A stretch of 64,000 nt of DNA from Patiria pectinifera. Taxonomy: Eukaryota; Echinodermata; Asteroidea; Valvatida; Asterinidae. The stretch is from NCBI GenBank assembly GCA_029964075.1, contig CM057146.1:14031501-14095500 (forward strand). The letters are read 5' to 3'. Below, piece by piece: positions 43,484-55,410 of the stretch. The notes beneath the pieces are model-generated. The model searched no databases and had not been told where the DNA came from. It worked only from the letters and a program-made list of their open reading frames with translations. The position numbers and the translations under genes were made by a program. How positions within the stretch are numbered: position 1 is the first letter of the stretch; every line of letters begins with the position of its first letter.

Positions 43484-43788
43484 CAAGGGCGGATCCAGAA
43501 CACAATTTGGGGGGGGGGGGCAAAAACAAAATTTGGTCCCCCCCAAAAAAAGTGGGTCAAAAAATTACGGCGTGGGGTTCGGGGCCTGCTTAAGGGCCCC
43601 GAATTTTTTTGGATTCTAGATGCTCTGTGTTGCGATCTGAGGCAATTTCTGACCACTTTAGCCAATGTTGACTTTAGCCAACTCATTGCTTGCCTTTATT
43701 GCGATGTCACATAAAAAAAAATTAAAAATGGTTTCGTTTTTGGGGGGCCATGGCCCCCTTTGGCCCCCCCCCCCCGGATCCGCCCTTG
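43484..43788. mobile_element. hAT-like MITE, TIR CAAGGGCGGATCC, at array edge
   Basis: Starts CAAGGGCGGATCC and ends GGATCCGCCCTTG, a perfect 13-bp inverted pair, with G12 and C13 runs inside. The flanking 8-mers do not match (agtgaatt left, ttaaggtt right). The first unit of the large array begins at the very next base. Confidence 0.85.
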
Positions 43789-43849
43789 TTAAGGTTCATG
43801 TTTTTGACCCAGCTTGTCTTTGAATTCAGCTCATTCGGATTTGAGATCG

Positions 43850-44010
43850 TTTGTACATGAGCACGTCTGGACCTTAGCTAGTAAAAACTTCAGGTCATTC
43901 GGACTTCAACTCAGACTTGAGCTCGTTTGTACTTGAGCACGCCTAGACTTTAGCTAGTAAACTCGAGGTCATTCGGACTCATCCGGACCTGAGGTCTTTT
44001 GGAGTTCGTT
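43850..44010. repeat. Minisatellite of about 74 bp, unit 1 copy
   Basis: Units of the form 'gacttgagctcgtttgtacttgagcacg', then 'agactttagctagtaaactcgaggtcattcg' (split here for length). About two copies. Confidence 0.7.
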
Positions 44011-47000
44011 TGTCGGGACAACTGAGATTTTGAGGAAGGCTTGGTCATATCATCCCCATTTTGAAAGGTAGGCCTTCGTTTTAACATTTCATATTTAGTC
44101 ATAGCTAAGTGCAGGTTATCACGTTGACAATAACGAATATTAAACTTTTATGCAGCTTAACAACGAAAAACTGCAACCCTCATAAAAACTGGATTTTATT
44201 TAGATTTTTGTCTTGCCCCCTAACAAATCCTCCCTGTCGGTATACTGGCATTATCGAGTCCGATGGGGAACGGGGCCATTCTACCCTGCAAGAACTGCAT
44301 TATTGTCGGGCACCAAATAATTTGACCTCTGTAAAGTGATTGTTTGAAAACTAAACGTGGTCAGCGGTCTCATTCGATGTTTCATTCGATGTCACGTCGG
44401 TTGGATAGGCCCACCCCGAAAGTTTGACCCTTGGTATATATTCACGCCTAAAAGATGAACCGACCAACACTCAGAACAAAGCTAATGTGAAGCATTTCTT
44501 GATGTGATACAATATTTGTTCATATTTCAACGCAAATTGTTGTCTTTGATTCCTAAACCAAATTCCTCAACCCTCATTCACAATTGATATAATATACATA
44601 ATACTCCAACGACTGCGTGCCGGTGTTTCTTGATCTAGCGATCTTGGGGTAGCTTCCTGGTCCCGTGACTAGTAGTGCTTGTGACGGTCCGTATGTCCGC
44701 AAATGCGGGGCAATTTCTTAAAAGTTTAACAAATGGTTTTTAAATTTAAAAAGTCAATCTCTATTTTATGTGCCACTAAAGGGCGCCCTTTCCGGTGATA
44801 TCGCCATCATTTTTTTCTTGGTGTTTGGCATTTCTCACTAAACACTCAATTTCACAAATTACTTGTCTGTACTAAAATGCTTCCGTTTTCGAGTTAAATT
44901 CAATTTTCATTGCACTTCCAATAACACCGGAAGTGAAGGTCAAGCGGTTTTGTGACCGGGAAGAAAATGTTGCTGAAGGCACCGTCTACCACCTCGCGAC
45001 AAACGATAACGACACTCAGATTCAGTTTGTTAGAGAGAGTTGAAAGTATTTTGTCTAAGTCTGCCCTTAAATCGCTTGTAATTTAATATCTGATGACGTC
45101 ATGATGACGTCACAAAATCCATTACATCTTCGAACCCATGTCCAAGTTCTACCAGGTTTTATTATGACCACGTCAACCGTTCGGAAGAAATCTTGGTTGT
45201 TATGACTGAGGCTCATTTCTGTATTTTTAATTCAACTTACTTTGACTTTTCGGTCATACCAAAAACTGTTTAGGAGGAGAAAACCTGCCGAATATAGACT
45301 TTTTACTATAAATTCATAATAATGCAAGCATGTGCACAAATGGGCCTGGCGACAAAAAGTGAAAGTAGCCCACTGTAATGTACAGGGGTCAAATTGTTGT
45401 CATCTGCTCTCAATTTCTCCAGGATTTCTCACTTTTTTAATTCAGAAAAGGCCCTAAAATCGTCATTGGCATACCTTTCTGGTCTCAGTTCTGGTCTCAT
45501 TTTTTTGAGGGGGGGGGGGGGGCCACGAACAATCATCTTTAAAAATTGCTTGTGTCCCGTGCGCACAAGGGCGACTATCAGCAGGGTTCCTTTCCGCAAC
45601 GGTGCAAAAAATAAACATGCTTGGAAGATTCCCGGTTCAACTACAAAACACTAGCGATCATCTTTTCAAATATCGGGTTTTGAAATACCATCGAGAGCCA
45701 AAGGTGGTGATTGACGAGAATGTTGCAACTTTTTGCCGCTGACCGATATAGTGCAACGTGATTTTCGCGTGGCAGGCGCCCGGGCAAGTACACCCGATCC
45801 CTGGTCAACGTGACCGTCAGTGCACGGTGAAATCGATTTGTGCCGGCGTATATATCCCTTTCGCCTTGTGCCCCCAAAAACCACTAAAGCCAGAAAATAA
45901 TGCATATGACGATTTAGGGATTTTTCATGCAACAAGTACAAATTTCCGTGAAATTTGCGTTCATGAAACCAAAAAACTATTTGGATTTTATATTCCGGCA
46001 AAATATAATCAAATTGCTTTCTTTCTTTACATACAAAATGTACAAATTTCCACTGTAGTTTTTCGTAAATAAAACAAATAATGCAATAAACGTACAATAG
46101 CTCAAGCATTAAAATTCACTAAAGAAGCAGTCAGGCTGAGCCCTCTCCTTTGGCTTCTCTATATCGGTAAATTCACATCAATTATTTTTCAAAATCATCG
46201 AGGCTGGTCTCTGCCCTCTCCTCGGAATCTCATCTCAGAATCTGCTCCATTCCAAACTCGTCTTGCTTATAAACCCCGGGAGAAATATTTAAGCGATGCC
46301 ACATGGTCCAAGAATTTGGTAGGCATTCAAAAACAAACTAAGTATTCGACAATCAAAATGATGCAAAGTTCTGGCCAAAGTGGGCTTTTTGGGGTTAAAA
46401 AAAAATCACAACTTAAAAAAATGCTTTCTTCCCGAGCGACTATGAGGGCGAAAGGAATCAGCAGGGCTCCTTTCCGCACGTGTGAAAATTAGTAACTGCA
46501 CTTCGCGGTACCATCCACCAGACTACGGGACAAATCGCTACTGAATCGCGTCGGGCTGAACGGCGGGCTGAATCATGGACTGCGCCGACATAAACGATGT
46601 CGATGTCACCGTGCACGAACCTTTACGTTGACCGGGCACTGGGCGTACAGGCCCGGCGGGCGCCACACGAAAAATCACGCTGCGCTATATCGGTCAGTGG
46701 CAAAAAGCAGCAACATTCTCGATCCCGATATTTACAATTATCTCTCTTTCTTATTATATAAATAAATGTAGTGGTCGGCCCTGCTGTCTTAATCAGAGGG
46801 GGGAGACTTGTCCACCAGTTAAGGAGGATGGGAGGCAATCACTAAGCATGGACAATCATCAGAGACACTTCTCATCGGTTTCTGTCAGTAGTTGATTTGG
46901 TTGATTTATTGATGAGTGATGAAGCTCAGTTGAAATACAATATTTCAATAGAAATATAAAAAAGAAGACGTCTTCAAATCCTTGCTTAAATGACTTCAAA

Positions 47001-49079
47001 AGCAGCTATGCAGCACTTCACTCCAGTTGGTGGGCTGTTCAGGTAGGGGTCTTCAGGTTTTTAGTTTGCAAAAGAAGGTTGTTGACGTGAATCTGGCTCA
47101 CATCATGCAACGGCATGGCGAAGAAAAGGAAAAAAGGACGTGCAAATCCTGCACGTAGGCCACTTACTTCCGAAAAAAACCGAAGAAGTCCGAAGCACAA
47201 AAACCAGATTTACTTTAGTAAAAGATCACATTTCTGGAATGATTTCACATTATGAAAAAACTTTAAATGTATTCTGCAAACTTATACATGCCCAATAAAG
47301 TAGTAGGAATAAAGTTTCCGAACGCACTTAGCAACCACGAGTCAATGACGTCATCAAGCTTATGGCGCGTACGTACGTTTTTAAAGGGGAATTCCCAGAT
47401 CCATACATAAAGAAATAAACAAAACAAAGCCCAGTCAATAAAAAAAAAAAGAATTTAACAAATATTTTCCAAAGTTAATTATCAAATTGTATCTTTCAAT
47501 GGTGATTGACGACACTGATGCCACTTTTTGGCGCATTGTAAGGGTTTCAGGGGCTTGGTTTTCATATTCCTCGTTCATATCAGAACTTTCTATACCATTT
47601 TGGGAAATGGTTAGGGATAACAAATTATCAGAAACTTTATGGCCAGTTTTTGTTTTCATCTCGAGGGGGCACATTAATGCTCGAGGGCCACGAGGGGGCA
47701 CATTTATGTCCGCAAAAGGGGCACTTGGGTAAATCTGGGTGGGGGAAGTCCCCCCCCCCCCCCGGTTTCGCCGCCCCCGCGCTGACCGGTATATTTAGCG
47801 CAGCGTGATTTTTCGTGTGGCTTCCGCCGGGCCTGTACGTCCAGTGCCCGGTCAATGTGACTGTCCATGCACGGTGACATCGTTTGTTGCCCGCAGCCCG
47901 TAATTCAGCCCGCGGTTCAGCCCGTAATTTGGAGATGGAACACCGAAGTGCACAGTTACTCATTGTCACTCGTGCGGAAAGGAGCCCTGCTGATATCCCT
48001 TCGCCTTCGTGTGATCGGGACGAAGGCAATAATTTAAGTCTTCATTTTGTGCATCAAGACAAAAGCGAGGAGTCCTTGGAAATTGCGAAAAAAACCGACC
48101 CGAATGTTTGTACCCCTGTACATTTTCGAAGGACCTTTTTCGCTTCTTGCCTCAATACCATTTATGCACATGCGCATTATTTATATTTATCATTTATAAG
48201 TAACAGGTCCATGACATCCCAACTGGAGCCGACCACACATTCTTACACGGTTCAATAACTTTGACAAAAAATGTTTGGGCGTGGCAGCCCCAAGAAAATA
48301 TAATTTTGTATTTCATCTACTACATGCGTGTTCAGCAGAAACCAAAAAAATCCCTGCCACGTAAACTAAATTCGTGTTTGTCATTTTAAACAGAAATTAC
48401 GTTGAAAAAAAATATATCACCTTGTGACACGCGACCAGCGGTTTCATTGGATGATTCAATAAAACCAACAATTGTGTTGTGAGTCAGTCAGGAGCACAAT
48501 AACGTTTTCCAATAACAAATTGATACCAAGGGGTAAATAAGCATTATTACTTAAGGTAGATGTACGGGGTTTATCATCCCCACCCCAAACTAGAAGGAGT
48601 TAGTACTTGAAAGTTATAAACTTAGGCATTTTCAGTAAGGTTGGATCACGGCAATTGCGTCCACGCCGTCATATATGACTAAGAATCATTCATTTCAAAA
48701 CAAAGACTAAAATTCGTTAATCACGTTGTTCCGATTCATTGGTAAAATGAGTTGTCAAGTGTCGTCGTGTTGACGTCATCATCTGTTAGGCGACACCACC
48801 CTAAAGGTCAATTTCTCAAAGTCGTGTATCTACAGAACCACAAGCCGCATTGGCTTACAACTTTGTTGGTGAATACTCGGGCACGAGTTCAAAATGAACA
48901 GTGGAGAGACGTCATGATGACGTCTTCAAGTGATTTTAAACGGATTTCCAATCTTTGTATAATTGTTATGAGTTGAAACAAATAAAGAAAAATACTTTTG
49001 AGGCCCGAATCAGACAAAGGAAACATATTTTGTGACCGAAAAGAAGATACTACTGAAAATAGCAAAAAAGAATCGTAAT

Positions 49080-49160
49080 TGCCAACCAGGGATTCGAACT
49101 CCGGACCGTTTGTATGCCAAGCAAGAGTCTTAACCACAAGCCAACGCAGCTTGCACGGCC
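49080..49160 (-). repeat. tRNA-like segment in array unit 1
   Basis: On the minus strand: TGGCTTGTGGTTAAGAC (A-box-like) and GGAGTTCGAATCCC (B box) about 40 bp apart. The stems do not pair fully, so it looks like a tRNA-derived SINE head that is now copied as part of the array unit. Confidence 0.65.
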
Positions 49161-50260
49161 GCGCGCACTGAAAAAAATGACGTCCGTAAAATAAATATTT
49201 ACATCTTATCATTAATAAAACCGCCAAAACATTCTTTACCCCAGATACCTGTGCGATATACATTAACTTTCAAAAATTCCTGTGTTAATTACAAATATGC
49301 CCACTTAAAAAAAATATATCAGGCCAAATACTCCCGACTCTTTAGGTACGTGCGTGTTTCGTGCACACATCAAAGTAAAGTTATTTTAAAAGCCTGTCAT
49401 TATGTTCAATTCTTAGACGTTTATTGGTCACTTTCGGGAATGAAATATCCATCCAGAAATGATCACCTCTACAAGTAGTCCAATATCCCATCGCCGTTAA
49501 AAAAACCCCTGTATTCCTACGCCCCAAGTAGATCAGTTTAAGGGTCCGATTCTTTCAAAACGGTAGGCCTATACGACATCACACAACGCACGGCAGCCAA
49601 CCTTACGTTTCTTAAACCCTCCAATTGTTGACCTTCCAAATGCTCAAGTAACAGAAAATTTCATTTGCGTGGGTAAAAATTAAAACCAACAAATCATCCG
49701 GAGCCACGAATCACACGAAGACAAAAGATTGTTGTGACCGGAACGAAGATCCGGCGACAGGAAAAAAATAGATAAAAGGGACACATAATCGTAACTGCAA
49801 ACCCAACATTCGAACTTGTGATCTTTCGCATCGCCTTCCTGTTCAATGCACCTTCAATTGAAGTATAAAGACTCCAAGAACGATATTTTAAGGCATGGTC
49901 ATCAATGTTTGCTTTTGATTTATATTTTGAGTTATTACACAGACAATTTATATGCAGGTGTAAAATCTTGCCGGTTGCGTCCCGGATGAAAAAAATAGAA
50001 ATAAAAGGAATCAAAAAAATGTGTGTGTTCATATCATCTCATCCCCTCCTTAGGGATCGCTGCCCACGTAGATAAAACAAATTGAATGGAAGTAAATTGA
50101 TTGAGGCTTTTTCATCAAAATTTAATGATAATAAATGCAGGTGTATTAGGTAACAACGATTTTGCAGATCACGCCATAGATAATGTTACACAGCGCACAC
50201 TGTCCAAGAGTGATGATTGAGAACGCACCTGCAGTGCTGCAGCAGTCCACGCCGTATTCA

Positions 50261-50419
50261 GGCCTTTTTTAGACAATTATTTTTTAAAACTCGTTCACCT
50301 TTGTACGAAAGCCCGTTCGTGCCAGGTTTTGAAAGTAAAACAAAAATATTGCGCAACAACGCAATAGTTTTTGTTTTCAAAATATCGTGGTAGTTTTTCG
50401 AAATCACGCTCAAGTATTC
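50261..50419. repeat. 'gcgcaacaacgcaatag' repeat DNA left of the LINE
   Basis: AT-rich DNA with the short motif AACGCAATAG, matching the sequence found at the other side of the LINE (51,340-51,760). The LINE appears to have inserted into this repeat. Confidence 0.5.
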
Positions 50420-51350
50420 AAATCAAATCACATTTATTTCCTCTTCATGACAGAAATGAAAAAGTAATATAAGTACTTAAAGATATAAAGGCCACTAGAG
50501 GTGGCAAAACCTTAAAAGCATAGCTTGTATCAGGCATGCCATTACACAAAACAGACGAATAATAACAGGGAAAAAACGAGAGAAAAAAAAACAATTAAAA
50601 ACAAAGACCAATTACACACATGTATAATTCTAAGCAGTTAGCAAAGTTGTGAAAAAGTTATAAAAATAATATTAATAATTAATAATGGGCTACGAGTAGG
50701 ATCGTCGTGGATACAGAGTCCAATTATGGCAGAGGCATATAACATATAAAATATATTACATGACATAAGATACAATTTAAGTTTGCGTTTGAAAATATTA
50801 TAAGACCTTAAACATCTGAGAGACAATGGTACATTGTTCCATATTTTAGGTCCGGTGTATTTAATGTTGTATTGGAAGGCAGATGTTCTATGTTGCGGTA
50901 TGTGGAAATGTAAGTTAGTAGACACACGAGTATTATAGTTATGCAAATTGCAGTTTAGTACAAACATGTTTGAATAGGAAATGGGCAGTAAATTGTTTTT
51001 AAACTTGTACATAAATAGAGCTTGTTGGTATTTATTTAGGTTTGTTATGCTTAAATATTTTAGTTCACGCAAGAGAGGTTGACTATGGGCCCTATATGGT
51101 GAATTTGTAATAATTCGAACAACTCTTTTCTGCAATTTTATTAGTTTATCCAAATTCGTACGGAATGTATTCCCCCAAACAATGTTACAGTAAGAAAAAT
51201 AAGGAAGTATTAATGAACTATAGAGAGTATTTAACACCTCAGAGGGAACAGTATGTTTGTTGTATTGCGTAATAATAAAGTGTTGCAAAATAACGCAATA
51301 CATTAATTGCGAAACCACTAAATATTGCGAAACAACTCAGTTTTGCGAAT
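50420..51350 (-). pseudogene. LINE fragment (CR1/jockey-like), RT C-terminus and 3' end
   Basis: A 226-codon minus-strand frame (51,318-50,638) encodes the C-terminal part of a non-LTR reverse transcriptase: LYSSLILPYFSYCNIVWGN, KLIKLQKRVVRIITNSPYRAH, LLRELKYLSI and GPKIWNNVPLSLR. These are typical of the region after the RT domain in CR1/jockey-group elements. The frame is open and little decayed, but the catalytic RT and endonuclease parts are missing, so it is a 5'-truncated insertion. The 3' end has AATAAA and a short repeated tail (gatttgatttga) near 50,420. Confidence 0.85.
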
Positions 51351-51769
51351 TAACGCAATGGTATTTCGAAATATTAAACGTTATCTGAGTATTGCGAAAA
51401 TAATGCAATAATGCCTGAGTATTGCGAAAATAATGCAATAATGCCCGAGTATGACTAGAGCAGGCTCGTCGAAACGTTGAGACCAAATACCAGTTCTTTT
51501 AGAACTAAGCGGGACTGTTCTTATCAGAACTAAAAACTACTTAGCGAAAGTTGATAATAAGCAGGAAAGTTCTTATCAGAACTAAATATCTACTGAGCGA
51601 CGGTAGTTATTGGTGTTACCGCAAACCGAAACGATACTGATACTCCACAATGCAAAACCTAAAATCTTAATGCAATAGTATTGATAAATAGCAATTTAAC
51701 GCAATAGAATTGCAAAATAACGCAATGGTATTGCGAAATATTGAACGCATTCAATTTGAAGAAAGAAAA
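51340..51769. repeat. 'attgcgaaataacgcaat' repeats with inverted 'gttcttatcagaac'
   Basis: Includes two exact 30-bp tandem copies (51,391-51,420 and 51,421-51,450, one base different), several ATTGCGAAATAACGCAAT-like motifs, and two copies of the palindrome-like GTTCTTATCAGAAC (51,507 and 51,570). It fills the place where unit 2 should begin. Confidence 0.6.
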
Positions 51770-54700
51770 ACTAAATATTTGGATTTAAAATTCCAGCAAA
51801 GTGTATATGAAATTGCTTTCTTTCTGTACATAACAAAATGTACAAACTTTCCACAGTAACTTTTCGTTAATAAACAAATAATGCAATAATCTTACAATAG
51901 CTCAAGCATTAAAATTCAATAATGCCGTAATCTTGCAAAGCCCTCTCCTTTGGCTTCTCCATATCAATAACTTCACACCAATTTTTTCTCAAAATCATCG
52001 AGGCTGGTCTTTGCCCTCTCCTCGGAATCTCATTTCAGAATCTGCTCCATTCCAAACTCGTCTTGCTTATAAACCCCAGGAGAAATATTAAAGCGATGTC
52101 ACATGGTCCAAGAATTCGGTATGCATTAAAAAACAAACTAAGTATTCGACAATCAAAATGATGCAAAGTATAAACACGCTACTCAATAAACCTTTTCACT
52201 GTGAAATAATAATTTATGCCCTAAAAATGGTTTTGAGGCAAGAAGCGAAATCGGTCCATTACAATGTACAGCGGTACAAACAAACAGAAAAGGCCCTGAA
52301 ATCGTCATGGGCATTACTTTCTGGCCAAAGTGGACTTTTCGGGGATCAAAAAAATCACAACTTAAAAAAAATGCTTTGTTCCCGAGCGACTATGAGGGCG
52401 AAGGGAATCAGCAGGGCTCCTTTCAGCACGAGTGAAAATCAGTAACTGTGCACTTCGCGGTACCATCCACCAAAATAACGGGACGAATCGCGCTGCTGAA
52501 TCGGGCCAGGCTGAACCACCGGCTGAATCACGGGCTGCGCAGGCACAAACGATGTCGATGTCACCGTGAACGAAACGTCACGTTGACCGGGCACTGGGCG
52601 TACAGGCCCGCTGGGCGCAACGCCAAAAACCACGCTGCGCTATATCGGTCATTATTATAAAAAATAAAGCAATAAACAAAACAAAGTCCATACAATTAAA
52701 AAAGATATTCAAAAATATTTTCCAAAGTTAATTGTCAAATTGCATCTTTCGATAGTGATTGACGACACTGTTGCAACTTTGTGTGCTCGGGACGAAGGCA
52801 ATAATTTAAGTCTTCATTTTGTGCATCAAGAAAGAAGCGAGAAGTCCTTGGAGAAATTGTAATAAAAACACACCCGAATGTTTGTACCCCTGTACATTTT
52901 TGATGGACCTTTTTCGCTTCCTGCCTCAAGACCATTTATGCGAATGCGCATCATTTATATTGATCATTTATAAGTAACAGGTCTATGACATCCCAACTGG
53001 AGCCGACCACACATTCTTAGACGGTTCAATAACTTTGACAAAAAATGTTTTGGCGTGGCAGCCCCAAGAAAATATAATTTTGTATCTCAACTGCTAGACG
53101 TGTGTTCAACAGAACAACAAAAATCCCTGCCACGTAAACTAAATTCGTGTTTGTCATTTTAAACAGAAATTACGTTGAAAAAAAATATCACCTTGTGACA
53201 CGTGACCAGCGGTTTCATTGGATGATTGTGTTGTCAGTCAGTCAGGAGCACAATAACGTTTTCCAATAACGAATTGATACCAAGGGGTAAATAAGCATTA
53301 TTACTTAAAGTAGATGTACAGGGTTTATCATTCCCACCCCAAACTAGAATGAGTTAGTACTTGAAAGTTATGAACTTAGGCATTTTCAGTAAGGTTGGAT
53401 CACGGCAATTGCGTCCACGCCGTCATATATGACTAAGAATCATTCATTTCAAAACAAAGACTAAAATTCGTTAATCACGTTGTTCCGATTCATTGGTAAA
53501 ATGAGTTGTCAAGTGTCGTCGTGTTGACGTCATCATCTGTTAGGCGACACCACCCTAAAGGTCAATTTCTCAAAGTCGTATATCTACAGAACCACAAGCC
53601 GCATTGGCTTACAACTTTGTTGGTGAATACTCGGGCACGAGTTCAAAATGAACAGTGGAGAGACGTCATGATGACGTCATCAAGTGATTTTAAACGGATT
53701 TTCAATCTTTTTATAACTTTTATGAGTTTAAACAACTAAAGGAAAATACTTTGGAGGCCCGAATCATACAAAGGAAACATATTTTGTGACCGAAAAGAGG
53801 ATCCGACTAAAAAATAGCAAAAAAAAAGAATCGTACTTTGCCAACCCGGGATTCGAACTCCGGACCTTTCGTATGCCAAGCGAGAGTCTTAACCACAAGC
53901 CAACGCAGCTTGCACGACCGCGCGCACTGTAAAATGACGTACGTAATGATACACGTACACCTGCATGTTAACATAAACATGTACATCTCAATATCATAAG
54001 TCAAGCCGCCCAAACATTTTTTACCTCAGATACCTGGGCGATATACATTAACTGTCATAGATCCCTGTGATAATTACAAGTATGTCCACTTAAAAAAACC
54101 CAATAATTAGGACAAATACTCCCGACTCTCCAAGTACGAACGTAATTCATGCACACATCAAAGTAAAGTTATTTTAAAAACATTTCATAATCTGTTCAGT
54201 TCTTAGACGTTTATTGGTCACTTTCGGGAAAAATGATCCATCCAGTAATGATCACCTCTAAAAGTGGTCCAAAATGCCATCGCCATTCTTCGCCCCAAGT
54301 AGCCCAGTTAAAGGGGCATATTCTTTCCAAATTTCACAACGGTAGGCCTACGACATCACACAAGGCACGGCAGCCAACCTTATGTTTCTTAAACCCTCCA
54401 ATTGTTGGCCTTCGAAATGCTCAAATAAGAGAAAATTTCATTTTTGTGAGTAAAAATAAAACCAGCAAATCATCCGGAGCCACGAACCACACGAAGACAA
54501 ACGATTTGTGTGACAGGAACGAAGATCCGACAGAAAATTAATAGATAAAAGGAACACATAATCGTAACTGCAAACCCGACATTCGAAATTGGGACCTTTC
54601 GCATCACCTTCCTGTTCAATGCACCTTGAATTGAAGTATAAAGACTCCAAGAACGATATTGTAAGGCATGTTGATGTATTTTGGCGTGTGATTTATATTT

Positions 54701-55058
54701 TGAGTTATTACACAGAATATTTATGTGCAGGTGTAACATCTTGCCGGTTGCGTCTCGGATGAAAAAAATTGAAATAAAATGAATCAATAGAAATTTGAGT
54801 GGCCATATCATCTCAGCGCCTCCTAAGGGATCGCTGCCCACGTAGATAAAACAAATTGAGAGGAAATTTGGAAGTAAATTGATTGAGGTGGCTTTTTCAT
54901 CAATCACAATTTTCAAACAAATGATAATAAATGCAGGTGTATTAGGTAACAACGATTTTGCAGATCACGCCATAGATAATGTTACACGTGCAGCGCACAC
55001 TGTACACGAGTGATAATTGAGAACGCACGAAGCGTTCAGCAGCGACGCCGTTACGTAG
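51770..55058. repeat. Large array, unit 2 (5' truncated)
   Basis: Starts part-way into the unit, at the segment equivalent to 45,970, and lacks the first 2.2 kb. It has the minus module at 52,270-52,660 and a plus module whose GC-rich core is deleted (junction near 52,778, 'gttgcaactttgtgtgctcgg'). The block at 53,160-55,058 is almost identical to 48,400-50,240. Confidence 0.85.
53840..53920 (-). repeat. tRNA-like segment in array unit 2
   Basis: Copy of the unit 1 segment, B box GGAGTTCGAATCCC intact. Confidence 0.65.
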
Positions 55059-55109
55059 TAAGGTTCATGTTTTTGACCCAGCTTGTCTTTGAATTCAGCT
55101 CATTCGGTG

Positions 55110-55410
55110 TTGAGATCGATTGTACATGAGCACGTCTGGACCTTAGCTAGTATAAATTTCAGGTCATTTGGACTTCAATTTGGACTTGAGCTCGTTTGTA
55201 TTTGATTGAGCAAGCCTAGAATTTAGCTAGTAAACTCGAGGTCATTCGGACTTCAACTCGGACTTGAGCTCGTTTGTACCTGAGCACGCCTAGACTTTAG
55301 CTAGTAAACTCGAGGTCATTCGGACTTCAACTCGGACTTGAGCTCGTTTGTACTTGAGCACGCCTAGACTTTAGCTAGTAAACTCGAGGCCACTCGGACT
55401 CATCCGGACC
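55110..55410. repeat. Same minisatellite, unit 3 copy
   Basis: About four copies of the 'ttagctagtaaactcgaggtc' unit; the second and third are nearly identical. Confidence 0.8.

Larger units (their letters stand above)
43789..50260. repeat. Large array, unit 1
   Basis: Longest unit. In order: a core with the 'tcattcggactt' minisatellite, an inverted module (minus orientation, about 45,360-45,610), a plus module (45,690-45,900), a second minus module (46,370-46,740), a unit-specific insert (about 46,745-47,400), a second plus module (47,480-48,190), a conserved block with 'gttgtcaagtgtcgtcgtg' (48,400-48,960), and a distal block with a tRNA-like segment. It ends at 'gagaacgcac'. The other units follow the same order with deletions. 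Confidence 0.85.

Noticed and set aside
45666-46109. 147-codon minus-strand open frame in array unit 1
   Set aside because: It crosses module borders and is broken in the equivalent places of units 3 and 4, so it is not conserved as a protein.
47884-48258. 124-codon open frame in array unit 1
   Set aside because: Related frames in unit 4 carry different stops and shifts, and the underlying DNA is an inverted module.
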